Shown here: positions 30,901 to 38,923 of the stretch, in pieces
Numbering within the stretch: position 1 is the stretch's first letter
How the letters are laid out: the number at the start of each line of letters is the position of its first letter
Source: Saccharomyces paradoxus
Lineage: Eukaryota > Ascomycota > Saccharomycetes > Saccharomycetales > Saccharomycetaceae
DNA: 64,000 nt
Direction: 5' to 3'
Assembly: GCF_002079055.1 (NCBI RefSeq)
Contig: NC_047490.1
Span: 1,302,001 to 1,366,000, forward strand
Notes under the pieces: generated by a model
Told to the model about the DNA's origin: nothing
Seen by the model: only the letters and a program-made list of their open reading frames with translations
Database searches by the model: none
Translations under genes and position numbers: made by a program

Positions 30901-31730
30901 GTATCAATCCTGAGCACCTTTCTTTCTTCAAGTTTATTGGAATGATTATAGGGAAAGCAATCAGAGACCAGTGCTTTTTGGATTGCCATTTTAGTCGTGA
31001 AGTGTACAAGAATATTTTAGGTAGACCGGTGTCGTTGAAGGATATGGAATCTCTTGATCCGGATTATTATAAGTCATTGGTATGGATTCTTGAAAACGAT
31101 ATCACAGATATTATAGAGGAAACATTTTCTGTAGAAACTGATGATTATGGTGAACATAAAATTATCGATTTGATTGAGGGAGGTAAGGATATAATAGTTA
31201 CAGAAGCCAATAAACAGGATTACGTCAAAAAAGTTGTTGAATATAAACTTCAGACATCTGTTAAGGAACAAATGGATAACTTTTTAGTGGGTTTCTATGC
31301 CCTTATATCCAAAGACCTTATTACAATATTTGATGAGCAGGAATTGGAGTTACTGATCAGTGGTTTACCTGATATTGATGTTGATGACTGGAAAAACAAT
31401 ACCACCTATGTTAATTACACTGCAACCTGTAAGGAAGTCAGCTACTTTTGGAGGGCGGTTAGATCATTCGATGCTGAAGAACGTGCCAAATTGTTGCAGT
31501 TTGTTACCGGTACTAGTAAAGTACCTCTAAATGGATTTAAGGAACTAAGCGGTGTTAATGGTGTTTGCAAATTTTCTATCCATCGTGATTTTGGTTCGTC
31601 AGAAAGGCTTCCATCATCACATACCTGTTTCAATCAATTGAATTTACCCCCCTATGAATCATATGAGACATTGCGTGGTTCCCTGTTATTGGCGATTAAC
31701 GAAGGGCATGAAGGGTTTGGACTTGCCTGA
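21927..31730 (+). CDS. TOM1: Tom1, giant HECT E3 ubiquitin ligase
   Basis: 3267 residues (S. cerevisiae 3268), homologue of human HUWE1. Nuclear E3 that degrades excess histones, unassembled ribosomal proteins (ERISQ) and others such as Dia2 and Cdc6. The N-terminal half is alpha-solenoid (DUF908/DUF913). A long acidic tract covers about residues 1876-2075 (many D/E runs such as EEDDDDDTSLIGDDD), likely binding basic substrates. A DUF4414-like segment has repeated DPEFMNALPDEIRADV / DSDFLEAIPEDIREGI motifs. The HECT domain is about residues 2930-3267 with the catalytic Cys3234 in SSHTCFNQLNLPPY (codon 31626-31628). One uninterrupted frame of 9.8 kb. Confidence 0.98.
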   Translation: MVLFTRCEKARKEKLAASYKPLVDYLVDCDTPTFLERIETIKEWDRSRDDLYVWIPILDRMDGLLLKVAEKYNYKQDPKKKSEVKLVEMEAHDVIYCLKMLGFTRRLLLNTENRFVYSSGDVLMYLLNCPNFTIKLAVMRILAILGERFVIAREKIVAHNVFGDHNLRKKTLKLALSLSSSVMDEDGEHFSLVDLYFDKKKVPQKWRRLRFTHYTSNDFKKSNQQKNNTNETQTSIKKVTMTTQELCEHSLQQIFDRGMALLPSESWFDFSVKASVAKAFSDDSNENIDLRNIIIETKLNAIAFVNTIFSPPQVSSKLFELDPYAFNSLTDLISLSETKIPKELRTDALFTLECISLKHVWCSDIIRNLGGNISHGLLFQILRYIAKTLREATNEVDEEYNVRFFYLISNLADVKPLHESLFAAGLIPTLLEIVSIRNCSYKRTLASATHLLETFIDNSETATEFIENDGFTMLITSVANEIGFTLEHPETWQPPKYSVVYYSISFRELAYIRSLLKLVLKLLSTDSGDRIRNLIDSPILVSLKKILENKSVFGLTLITYTLDVVQKVINSEPTIYPVLVEAGLIPYIIDNFPKLLGPSAELLSLLPDVVSAICLNAEGLNQVKEKGLINNLFDFLLDADHARILTGGDRSTEYGTDIDELARHYPDLKANIVEALCDVIRKMPSAYRDEREFLFTSPKDQKYFFHRKSEEILTDKEEHEPAYWELLDKGTMLDTFTSVLFGMSLGNGSFSQVPQHLEARDFLAIIFMENPPYEYFTSVAISNVTEVLQYLDEKYEDYAFMDVMKMLNDQLENLNEFLNSPNDTSFFLEKDGENSVRSCHSKLCRLAAILNIVTNVYIDLTTLSCKRIMQIYAYFDKKGFSLIKNLKSLFQKCALEEMYIRQHMPDSAITETMPLPIVDVSGDGPPLQIYIDDPKKGDQKGKNTSVKMRNTLQVRTILYTLQSNTAILFRCFLRLSHSRNMDLEHKDLTTEIHIFENVVENIIEMLKVTEIEGHLPYFLVLLNFNTFVFTIPKASPNSTEILQTIPAYIFYQKGGYLLYLQIIRDLFTRMTKIRDLSSLDNINYIDESNGILTLSCLINALTFYNKSMQTETMENVQSIGKFYVSIDDDYNIMKALTVPIKVMALAMILDLDKSDGLFKTQSRNVPYSVFKQLLSMLKNIFTNVNIYTKELYELHWDLIFPSVKKMNLFEQVGIPGDVAANYLTETGDDLPADNSIGLFSPEQWEKYEKLVGEDKSIYYPQPMQAQYYKGCSSKELDELRDTFFNDGLPSRIFTVLPFYPKLVNAFAKTLLQIFTKYDEPTEVFAGKILDRILETNLDDPATLSSLIHLFGIFLNEKYIYQKASHLMQRFIEYLEKSLKPEHVNTPWFSKALYVYEIILAKSELPHLEELSKDVLLRYPLLSMAKAFRIPEPMKQKLFDILIRVSDISNFYSALATSRILIFYSRDELYANNIARSGILSRLLKVIGSFQKLDKINFLESSFLLLTRRCFETTENVDALIRAEVDKSFTARPLGGGDDAVRELTTILEEKAHVVMRSPSQFIDILCETARFQEFDDQGALVDYSLKRFLGEKDKNTGANSEKSDIYERTGIMHLLLSQLMAASEKDWLSEPANSSDLPENKKTQLDPSRNPVCAYMIFLLKLLVELVSSYNQCKFELLTFSRRNTYAERPRPRTTAINFFLYRLLDKPVGTDHDKHEAKRREVIGMLARSVIIGFLATVQDDKTTKTDVKVADPHMNFIRKFAIEAIIKAIRNATSSSKLLESNHLKLDMWFRIITSMIYVQAPYLRQLLDSNKVEADQYQLCKLVIDLGLPSVITEAMASIDLNYPFSKKIFNVAVEALNTISSTRNNFSEHFKIEDHDEVEDEVDESDKEEIPDMFKNSALGMYDVEDIEEDDDDDTSLIGDDDAMAFVDSDNGFEVVFSDEDDDMGEEDEDGAHSGSEGNGLSSEMNQSTTDGTDVDYEVDDADGLIINIDQSSGDDEEMADYDINISHSSHTDNEDDASMDVIEVYDDELSSGYDVDLSDYDVDESDWDSGLSSLSISDEEGESSEDEPINSTRMGDSRRRWLIAEGVELTDDSQGESEEDDRGVFRGIEHIFSNENEPLFRVHDEMRHRNHHRSINRTHFHSAMSAPSLSLLNRGRRNQSNLINPLGPTGLEQVENDISDQVTVAGSGSRPRSHHLHFSEVLVSGSFFDEPVLDGIILKSTVSRWKDIFDMFYDSKTYANCIIPTVINRLYKISLALQKDLEKKREQEKLKNKNALFQKPRVESNNSPDAILAERDGTQPSTVTHDDHEPVYVTIQGSEVDIGGTDIDPEFMNALPDEIRADVFAQHVRERRAEARLNSDHNVHSREIDSDFLEAIPEDIREGILDTEAEEQRMFGRIGSSANVIRTDDDVINNDEEVEGGLDHENNNDRNIADPEKKKAARIYFAPLIDRAGIASLMKSVFISKPYIQREIYHELFYRLCSSKQNRNDLMNTFLFILSEGIIDQHSLEKVYNIISSRAMGHTKANTVRQLPSDCTPLTVANQTIEILQNLIDADSRLKYFLIAEHDNLIVNKANNKSRKEALPDKKLRWPLWHLFSLLDRKLITDESVLMDLLTRILQVCTKTLAVLSTSSNGKENLSKKFRLPDFDEDDLMKILSIIMLDSCTTRVFQQTLNIIYNLSKLKGCMSIFTKHLISLAISIMSKLKDALDGLSHEVSTITTGMEINSELLQKFTLPSSDQAKLLKILTTVDFLYTHKRKEEERSVKDLQSLYDEMNSGPVWSSLSECLSQFEKSQAINTSATILLPLIESLMVVCRRSDLSQNRNTAIKYEDAKLLDFSKTRVENLFFPFTDAHKKLLNQMIRSNPKLMSGPFALLVKNPKVLDFDNKRYFFNAKLKSDNQERPKLAITVRREQVFLDSYRALFFKTNDEIKNSKLEITFKGESGVDAGGVTREWYQVLSRQMFNPDYALFLPVPSDKTTFHPNRTSGINPEHLSFFKFIGMIIGKAIRDQCFLDCHFSREVYKNILGRPVSLKDMESLDPDYYKSLVWILENDITDIIEETFSVETDDYGEHKIIDLIEGGKDIIVTEANKQDYVKKVVEYKLQTSVKEQMDNFLVGFYALISKDLITIFDEQELELLISGLPDIDVDDWKNNTTYVNYTATCKEVSYFWRAVRSFDAEERAKLLQFVTGTSKVPLNGFKELSGVNGVCKFSIHRDFGSSERLPSSHTCFNQLNLPPYESYETLRGSLLLAINEGHEGFGLA

Positions 31731-32164
31731 TCATTTTTGCGTGGAGTTATGTAGGGCTATATAGCTATGTATTTTAGAACTTTTTTATTTACACCTTTAA
31801 TCATACGTGCCCAAAAAAAAGGTAAGAAAAGATTGTCCAGGTAATCTTAACGAAACTAGTACATATTTCGGGTGCTTTTCGTTCTCTTTTTCTGTTGCAG
31901 ACAATCTTTTTGCTTTTCTTGAAAAACATTGATATAAGAGAAAGTGAATGATTCGTAAATGAAAAAATACTTATACAACTGTATTTAAACGGTGGCTAGT
32001 TATAATATTTTATAGAGAGATATAGGTAGAATACATCCATTCAAAAAAAAAAAAGTCTATGAAAACAAATTACAAAATTAACGTCACTTATCACATTAGA
32101 AACTAGAAAACGAAAAGAAAACAAAAGAAAGTAAATAAAAAGTAGTTCGAAAAGTGAGATAAGG
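31731..32164. other. Convergent TOM1/HEH2 gap
   Basis: 434 bp of AT-rich 3' sequence between two convergent genes, with an A run at 32045-32055 and TATATA-type efficiency elements. No gene seen. Confidence 0.6.
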
Positions 32165-34156
32165 TCACTCTTTCCACTCCAAACATGTCATGATCTCTCC
32201 ATTTTCTTCAAGAAGATATAATTCTATATTGTCAGATTGTTCTTTCATGATTTTCTCTTTCGTTTGAGTCCACAAATTATTCTGTTCTTTTATGTTTGAT
32301 ATATCGCTCAGTAGAATAGTTCTCAATTGAACTGTCGTTAAAAAAGGTTCTTCATCTTTATTCTTCTTCACATCTTTTAGTTTATCAGTTGCATCCTTTA
32401 CCAATTTTTCAATTATCTGTTCTCCTTGAACGTAATTGTCAAGAGTTGATTGTATTTTTTTGATAAAAAAAAGGATACCTAGGGTGATTAATATAGGACC
32501 ACCATATTTCTTTACGTACTCCTGAATATTCCCTTCCAAATGGCATTGCAATCTAACCCATTTTTTGGAAGTTGAACGATAAACATAGTTAGTTTTATTT
32601 GGCTCAAAATGCCTCCTTTTTTCGTCTGTTTCAAAATCTAAAGGCAGCCAAACGATTTCATCTTTATTTTTTAATATTTCGAGCACATTTTCCCAGTGCT
32701 CTTTGAATTCCCTCTGGCTTTCCCATGAAGGTCTGGACTGAGAGAATATATCATATAACTTGGTTTCTGTTTCACCACTAGCAAAAAGGTTCTCTCCTTC
32801 GCCACATTCAACTTTTGCATTCTTCTTTCTTAGATATTCGTTTACTTTCCAAACCAGCTCATCAACCTCTTTTTCTTTACTTTCATCTTTGACACAATAT
32901 TTGGAAAAGGGAATAATACCATATGTTTCTAAAATAGAGCTTCTAAGCTCATAGCCCGGTTCACACTCAACATTCATAAAAGAAGAGCATATTCCGTGCT
33001 CAGGACATTTGAGGCAATTTGGTCGATATGCTTGTAACAATGAGTCTACCCTTTCAGTCTGAGGAAAAGCTGGAATTGCAAGAGGTTTCATGGGTTTTTC
33101 ATGACCGCAGTATCCTATTCGAATTCTCTGTTCTCGATACCAAAGGCCAAAGAGGATAGGCAATATGATTGAAAGGAAAAGGGCAGCGTTCCATAGCCAA
33201 ATAAAGACATGTGCAAGAAATGGTCTCATAATATCTATGCCTCTTTTAGTTTTGTTTGCAATGAAGTGTCTGGTGCGACCTTTGGGACTTGGTTTATTTA
33301 TCTTTGACGATATCTTCTTCGAGCCTTGTTCGTCCTGATCATCAGAAGTTTGTAATGTTTTTATCAGCTCTTCCTTTACTTCCTTTGACTCGGGTTGAGC
33401 TTTGACATTAGTATTCTCTATCAGCTCACTTCTATTTCTTGTCTCTGCCTCACTTGAAGTACCAACGGGTCCTTCTGTTTCGATTCTAATAGATGATAAA
33501 TTCTTGGACTTTATAGAATGATCATAGCTCTCGGTGGCCGCACTAGCCAACTCTTTATTCAGTTGAGCTAAGAATTCGTTTGATACTTTTAAATTAGGCA
33601 ATTCTGGTTTTGTAAACTCTCCAGTTCTTAGCTTTTCATCTGAAAAATCTTCCTTGTTACGGTATCCTCCAGTATCTAGTTCACAAGAAGAAGCAACAGA
33701 AGTTGCTTCCCCTTCTGACTTAGATTTTGGAGGAGACTCTAATGGTTTACTGGCCTTACTAGATCTTTTTTTTCTTTTCTTTTTAGGAGATTTTTCTTCT
33801 TTCATTTGAATCGTCGCTACATTCTCTGTACTACTTTGTTTCCTTTTTCTCTTGTTGGTTTCAACATTTTCAACCTTGACAGTTTTACTAGCACCAGAAC
33901 TTGATTCAAGCTTTTTATTCTTCAATGTCTTCTTACGATCCGCATTCTTTGCTTCAGATTTCACAGTCCTCTGAATGATACCTTTAACATTTGAGGTCTC
34001 GGATGAAGATTGAAGACGGTGCCTCACCTTTTCTTCAAACAATTTCACCAAGACAGGCTTTCTAGCGTTGGCCGGAAATGCAACGTCATTTTCTACCAAA
34101 ACTCTTCTTAATTGGCTTACCTTCAGCGTTTTTGGGTCAAGGTCTTTGCGATCCAT
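32165..34156 (-). CDS. HEH2: Heh2, inner nuclear membrane LEM/HeH protein
   Basis: 663 residues, equal to S. cerevisiae Heh2. Inner nuclear membrane protein of the LEM2/MAN1 family that contacts nuclear pores and helps surveillance of pore assembly. The N-terminal helix-extension-helix fold covers about residues 1-50 (DLDPKTLKVSQLRRVLVEND). Strong basic NLS clusters (KRKRKQ, SPKKKRKKRSSK) at about 100-140 act in importin-alpha-driven targeting in yeast. A long linker follows, then TM1 at about 313-339 (FIWLWNAALFLSIILPILFGLWY). A luminal Cys-containing domain, TM2 at about 554-570, and a C-terminal MSC (winged-helix) domain complete it. The frame is complete. Confidence 0.96.
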   Translation of the reverse strand: MDRKDLDPKTLKVSQLRRVLVENDVAFPANARKPVLVKLFEEKVRHRLQSSSETSNVKGIIQRTVKSEAKNADRKKTLKNKKLESSSGASKTVKVENVETNKRKRKQSSTENVATIQMKEEKSPKKKRKKRSSKASKPLESPPKSKSEGEATSVASSCELDTGGYRNKEDFSDEKLRTGEFTKPELPNLKVSNEFLAQLNKELASAATESYDHSIKSKNLSSIRIETEGPVGTSSEAETRNRSELIENTNVKAQPESKEVKEELIKTLQTSDDQDEQGSKKISSKINKPSPKGRTRHFIANKTKRGIDIMRPFLAHVFIWLWNAALFLSIILPILFGLWYREQRIRIGYCGHEKPMKPLAIPAFPQTERVDSLLQAYRPNCLKCPEHGICSSFMNVECEPGYELRSSILETYGIIPFSKYCVKDESKEKEVDELVWKVNEYLRKKNAKVECGEGENLFASGETETKLYDIFSQSRPSWESQREFKEHWENVLEILKNKDEIVWLPLDFETDEKRRHFEPNKTNYVYRSTSKKWVRLQCHLEGNIQEYVKKYGGPILITLGILFFIKKIQSTLDNYVQGEQIIEKLVKDATDKLKDVKKNKDEEPFLTTVQLRTILLSDISNIKEQNNLWTQTKEKIMKEQSDNIELYLLEENGEIMTCLEWKE

Positions 34157-34429
34157 TATTGATTAAACAAAGATTGAAGACTTCCTTTCTACTACTATGT
34201 CCCTGTTAAACTTCGTCTTATCGTTTCCTTACCAGTTGAAGCCTCTCTTTTTTTTTCAAACTTGTTTATCTCTTACAGTTTATGGAGGGACGATCAAGAA
34301 AATACGTATGCCATCTCTTCCCCTCCGCATACAGAATATACTTAATACATAGATAATATAAGAGCATCCGCGGATTATAGCACGGACTCCGTCCCTGAAG
34401 ATGTATTGCTTAAATAGTTACAGTACTAT

Positions 34430-35569
34430 TTAGTAAACAGGACCACTATCATCACCAGAGGCTCGCAATGTCGCCAGGTATTCTCCTCTTGATATCTTAT
34501 CTTCAATGGCCTGGATGGTGTAATCACTAAGTGTTTCTTCATAGGGACCCAGTATTTCCGCTAGCGTAGTTCTCTGATCACTTTGGAATGGGCTACCTTT
34601 GTCATCAGATTCGCATGGAAATGTAAAGGGCTTACCTAAAGGAATTATCCACATAAGTATGTTAGAACCCATAAAGTCTTTTATATTGGCGAAGATTGTC
34701 TTCTTATCCCAGAAGGAGTGAAATTCCGACCTATCAAACTCTACCACAAACCGCAACCTGTTTGCTTCCGAGTAATAGCAAAATATCTTTCTTGTTCCAA
34801 ATTTTTTCCTTTTGCCATCTATGATTGCCTCCAAAGACGTCTTGTTTCGACTCATGTAAAAAATACTTGATCCCAACAAACTTGTGGTTAATAACCATCC
34901 AAGGATTGCAAATACTAAAGTTGTGATTAAATTTGCATTTAAGCGGGGGGTATGGCTATGGTTGAGTTGAGTAATAGTCCTTATGTAAACGCAGATAGGC
35001 ACCCATATGATGAGTAAAAGAGCCGAAAAATAAGCAGCAAATTGGACGAAAAGTCTATAATTGTCTCTACCAATAACGGTACCTATCCACATGCAGTAAT
35101 GATCAAACCGAGGAATGCAGTGTCCTAGCTCTGAAGAATGATGCGTTCGTTCCATTTTTAGACTTTGACATTGGCTGCACCATATTGGGTATCCGTGAGG
35201 ATCAGACTGGTAACACCTTGGTGGGACCACGGCATCGTATTCCACCGAAGTATTTTGAGAAATGTCGCTGGTCTTCTCTTTAGAAGCTATAGGAAGGATC
35301 AAAAAGGGTGCTACGTGCGGTTGGGTACCTGGACCGACCCAGACAACTATTTGAAACCATATAAAAACCACGACCACGTCTAGGAAGCATACCGCGCATA
35401 TAAGACCAACCGCAACAGATTTGTGATGAAGTTGTTTGTCGACCTGTTCGTAGCATAGCTTATGACAGTAAGCCCACGTACCGTAGCACAACAAACTCAG
35501 AACGATAATCGGTAAGACGAACCTAAACCATGATTTGCGCCCGATTCGAATATTCCATGATAAAGCCAT
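34430..35569 (-). CDS. PFA5: Pfa5, DHHC-family palmitoyltransferase
   Basis: 379 residues (S. cerevisiae 374). Membrane protein S-acyltransferase of the DHHC-CRD family. Four membrane segments are visible: about 16-34, 52-79, 180-202 and 215-238. The cytosolic Cys-rich domain lies between TM2 and TM3 with CYQSDPHGYPIWCSQCQSLK...H..C. The catalytic motif reads DHYC (D156-C159) rather than DHHC; as I recall this variant is also found in the yeast Akr1, Akr2 and Pfa5 enzymes, so it should be active. The TTxE motif of the family is not obvious. Divergent from TFB3. Confidence 0.94.
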   Translation of the reverse strand: MALSWNIRIGRKSWFRFVLPIIVLSLLCYGTWAYCHKLCYEQVDKQLHHKSVAVGLICAVCFLDVVVVFIWFQIVVWVGPGTQPHVAPFLILPIASKEKTSDISQNTSVEYDAVVPPRCYQSDPHGYPIWCSQCQSLKMERTHHSSELGHCIPRFDHYCMWIGTVIGRDNYRLFVQFAAYFSALLLIIWVPICVYIRTITQLNHSHTPRLNANLITTLVFAILGWLLTTSLLGSSIFYMSRNKTSLEAIIDGKRKKFGTRKIFCYYSEANRLRFVVEFDRSEFHSFWDKKTIFANIKDFMGSNILMWIIPLGKPFTFPCESDDKGSPFQSDQRTTLAEILGPYEETLSDYTIQAIEDKISRGEYLATLRASGDDSGPVY

Positions 35570-35936
35570 CCATATACAACCGTGTAATATCTGCCGTGTC
35601 TTAATGGAAGGGCCTTCGCTAGGCTTTGAAAATGCTATAACAGACTGATATATACCTAATTAGTTGTTTTGTTTGGGTGCTGTGTTTTATTATCGCTATT
35701 TACAACATAAATGGTCGAAAAAAACCCAACTAAATGGTCTAAATTGGGCCGTTTCGCTCGTAAATTTGTTCTTAATTACTAATACTAAAGAAGATATAAA
35801 AAGAAGCACACGTACAGGATAATACCCGTCATCAGCTCAGAAACTGTACTGCTGAAAGGTATCTGAGTTTGTTTCGTCTCAGAATTTTAATTACTATATT
35901 TTTTTGGACGCCAACAAGTAAAGAAGTGAAAGAAAA
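35570..35936. other. Divergent PFA5/TFB3 promoter
   Basis: 367 bp between divergent starts. AT-rich close to TFB3. No clear known motif or other gene recognised. Confidence 0.55.
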
Positions 35937-36902
35937 ATGCTGATGGATGAGTATGAGGAAAACAAGGACATGTGTCCGATCTGTAAGACAGATAGATACC
36001 TTTCGCCTGATGTGAAGTTTTTGGTGAATCCTGAATGCTACCATAGAATCTGCGAGTCATGCGTTGATCGAATATTCAGCCTGGGTCCTGCCCAGTGTCC
36101 GTATAAAGGGTGTGACAAGATTCTTAGAAAGAATAAATTTAAAACACAGATATTCGATGATGTAGAAGTTGAGAAAGAGGTCGACATCAGGAAGAGAGTG
36201 TTTAATGTGTTTAACAAAACTATCGATGACTTTAACGGTGACCTTGTGGAATATAACAAATATTTGGAAGAGGTGGAAGACATTATATACAAGCTAGATC
36301 ATGGAATCGACGTGGCGAAGACGGAGGAGAAACTACGCACTTACGAGGAATTAAACAAGCAATTGATTATGAACAACTTAGAGAGAAACAGAACGGAGAT
36401 AGAAAGTTTCGAACAGAGACAAAAATTTGAAAAGGAGATGAAATTGAAGAAGCGGTTATTAGAAAGACAAATTGAAGAGGAGGAAAGAATGAACAAAGAA
36501 TGGACAAAGAAGGAAATTGTCAATCGGTTGAGTACGACAACCCAGGACATCAATGAAACAATCGAAGGGGTTAAAAATACGGTTAAATTGAAAAAATCGT
36601 CCGCTAGAAGAAAATTGGAAGAACTAAACAGAGTGCTGAAAAACAATCCATATTTCAACTCAAATGTGAACGTACAGAACTCGAGGCTCAAAGATGCTGT
36701 ACCCTTCACACCGTTTAACGGTGATAGAGAAACTCACCCAAGGTTTACGTTAAAGGGTTCAGTATACAACGACCCATTCATCAAAGATCTCGAACATAGG
36801 AAAGAATTCATTGCGTCTGGGTTTAACACTAATTATGCGTACGAAAGGGTCTTGACAGAGGCATTTATGGGCCTAGGATGTGTTATATCCGAGGAACTTT
36901 GA
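35937..36902 (+). CDS. TFB3: Tfb3, TFIIH subunit (MAT1 homologue)
   Basis: 321 residues, equal to S. cerevisiae Tfb3. It links the Kin28-Ccl1 kinase to core TFIIH and assists RNA polymerase II initiation and nucleotide excision repair; it also promotes cullin neddylation in yeast. The N-terminal C3HC4 RING finger has C13, C16, C34, H36, C39, C42, C54, C59. The middle is a long charged coiled coil (about 100-225) with many E/K/R residues. The C-terminal hydrophobic part (from about 255) binds Kin28-Ccl1. Start: ATG in AAAAATGCTG context; a second in-frame ATG is two codons on. Confidence 0.97.
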   Translation: MLMDEYEENKDMCPICKTDRYLSPDVKFLVNPECYHRICESCVDRIFSLGPAQCPYKGCDKILRKNKFKTQIFDDVEVEKEVDIRKRVFNVFNKTIDDFNGDLVEYNKYLEEVEDIIYKLDHGIDVAKTEEKLRTYEELNKQLIMNNLERNRTEIESFEQRQKFEKEMKLKKRLLERQIEEEERMNKEWTKKEIVNRLSTTTQDINETIEGVKNTVKLKKSSARRKLEELNRVLKNNPYFNSNVNVQNSRLKDAVPFTPFNGDRETHPRFTLKGSVYNDPFIKDLEHRKEFIASGFNTNYAYERVLTEAFMGLGCVISEEL

Positions 36903-36988
36903 AATATAAGAAAGTGCACAACGTGGCATAAGTTATGTAATTAAGTACTTTCCATTTTCTATATACACGCATACATTCATTAACGATC

Positions 36989-36995
36989 TGTTTCA
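36989..36995 (-). promoter_or_regulatory. Pheromone response element (Ste12 site)
   Basis: TGTTTCA, i.e. TGAAACA on the minus strand, an exact Ste12 binding element upstream of the MFA1 operator. Confidence 0.65.
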
Positions 36996-37065
36996 GTGTT
37001 GAGAAAAAGGCACGTACTGCCCTGGGTGGGCCACAACTTTGTTCTTTGTTCTAACCATAAACGAG

Positions 37066-37096
37066 CGTGTAATTACCGAAAAAGGAAATTTACACG
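37066..37096 (+). promoter_or_regulatory. alpha2/Mcm1 a-specific gene operator of MFA1
   Basis: Two alpha2 half-sites, CGTGTAATT (37066-37074) and the inverted AATTTACACG (37087-37096), flank the Mcm1 P-box CCGAAAAAGG (37076-37085). In S. cerevisiae this exact layout keeps a-specific genes off in alpha cells and diploids (alpha2-Mcm1 with Tup1-Ssn6) and on in a cells (Mcm1). Confidence 0.93.
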
Positions 37097-37101
37097 TTAA
37101 A

Positions 37102-37108
37102 TGAAACA
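37102..37108 (+). promoter_or_regulatory. Pheromone response element (Ste12 site)
   Basis: TGAAACA, six bases after the alpha2/Mcm1 operator; exact Ste12 site, allowing cooperation with Mcm1 in pheromone induction. Confidence 0.75.
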
Positions 37109-37301
37109 TAATAATCAGGAAAAACAGTGTAGGAAACCTAGAACGTTAGTAATAAAAATGAGAGTCTAGTGGTTGCAGAGAAATAAGTAGAAAAATGGAA
37201 AAGAGTTTTCATATATAAACCATTCGAAAAGAAAACGATGAGTAGGATCTCAAACTGTTGCTCGGATAAAATCAAGAATAAGAACTACGTACCAAACAGA
37301 C

Positions 37302-37412
37302 ATGCAACCATCTACCGTCACCGCCGCTCCAAAAGATAAGACCAGCGCTGAAAAGAAGGACAACTACATTATCAAAGGTGTGTTCTGGGACCCAGCATGT
37401 GTCATTGCTTAG
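37302..37412 (+). CDS. MFA1: Mfa1, a-factor mating pheromone precursor
   Basis: A 36-residue precursor, too short for usual gene callers: MQPSTVTAAPKDKTSAEKKD, then the mature peptide YIIKGVFWDPAC and the CAAX tail CVIA. The mature dodecapeptide is identical to a-factor of S. cerevisiae. The precursor is farnesylated on the CAAX Cys, trimmed by Rce1/Ste24, methylated by Ste14, cut at the N-terminus by Ste24 and Axl1, and exported by Ste6. Differences from S. cerevisiae Mfa1 are confined to the discarded N-terminal part. It lies just after the a-specific operator. Confidence 0.98.
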   Translation: MQPSTVTAAPKDKTSAEKKDNYIIKGVFWDPACVIA

Positions 37413-37627
37413 TTTCCGCACACAAAACTGTTATTCTCTCTTCTTCATTTTCCCTTTCTGCTACACCAAGACATCATGTTAGTTCGTAATTTTTCTTTTT
37501 AAACTTAATATAAAAATAAATATCCTAAATAACTATAATATAAAAACACTTCGATACCCTTTCCCAGCTTTTATTATCGACAAAATTGCACATGCATTCA
37601 CATATATATATAGGTACCGCCCACCGC

Positions 37628-37870
37628 CTACCGGGAAGCATATGTAAGCGTCTGCGCACCAGGATATCCCTTGCGGGACCTTGGATGTGGATGATGAGTG
37701 TAAACAGGTCCCATAAAACTGTCTCTGTGAGCAGATGAAGCCGTTTCGTCCCCTTCGATCTCTTCCTTATCGTGCTTCATCGTTTCTTCGTAAGAGGGCG
37801 GATCTACGGGAAGCGGAGTCGCTGTGTCCTTGCATGCATGTTTGTTCTTAGCGCTGTTACTGCTATCCAT
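37628..37870 (-). CDS. Small PPxY-motif protein, YDR461C-A homologue
   Basis: 80 residues from the ATG at 37870, equal to the length I remember for the uncharacterised S. cerevisiae YDR461C-A. The frame is open three codons further upstream without an ATG. It is a small, polar, probably disordered protein. The clear motif is DPPSYEE near residue 24, a PPxY ligand for WW domains such as those of the Rsp5 ubiquitin ligase, followed by acidic residues and several Lys. The C-terminal half is [17 protein letters not shown]. There is one Cys near the N-terminus and no membrane segment. Convergent with MFA1, divergent from MRPL28. Function unknown; an Rsp5 substrate or adaptor is an inference. Confidence 0.8.
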   Translation of the reverse strand: MDSSNSAKNKHACKDTATPLPVDPPSYEETMKHDKEEIEGDETASSAHRDSFMGPVYTHHPHPRSRKGYPGAQTLTYASR

Positions 37871-38167
37871 TATAATCACTTTTTCTCACCGTCTTTGAAT
37901 ACTCCGCCCATAAATAATTTGCTGTTAATCATTGTCTGTTCTTTGACACTTTACCTTTGTCCCCTTGAAACTCTTTATTGTGAAGCATGCACGGCTGAAT
38001 ATTACGTGCACAGTGATTATCGTATGTAGCGACAAATATTTCCAACGAGAAACAAGATTAGGCAGACCGGGCCTATATGGAGGGAAGCATAAGTTTATAT
38101 ACCTTACAGATATCATTACATTAGGACAGCTAAACTGACATAGACCGACACCACAGAACGAAGATAA

Positions 38168-38614
<447 letters not shown>

Positions 38615-38923
38615 TAGTGTTAGCGAGTGCTCACTCGCTTCCTACTGTAAATAATTGATGATCCATAAAACTCTACATTTATATACACTTTATATATTAT
38701 TATGTGTATATACATATTAAAGGCATGTAGTAGGTGCAAGATAGAGGATGTCGCTATCAACGGCATTTTATTTTTTTTTGTTATTTTTCTCATTCCTGCA
38801 AGCGAAAAAATAAAGCAAGCTGACTCTTGCATAAAACTCAAGGACTCAGAGAGTAACTAGATTCGCATTACAGACTTAAACAGAAAAGCAAACAATACCG
38901 GCTATACTCACGTTCGTTTAATC
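38615..38923. other. MRPL28-STP1 intergenic region
   Basis: 309 bp, AT-rich with a T run near 38768-38779. MRPL28 3' end and STP1 promoter. No further gene or clear motif seen. Confidence 0.55.

Larger units (their letters stand above)
36903..37301. other. TFB3-MFA1 intergenic region with the a-specific control region
   Basis: 399 bp. Short TFB3 3' end, then the MFA1 control region with two pheromone response elements, one alpha2/Mcm1 operator, and a TATATAAA box at 37212-37219, about 85 bp before the MFA1 ATG. Confidence 0.8.
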
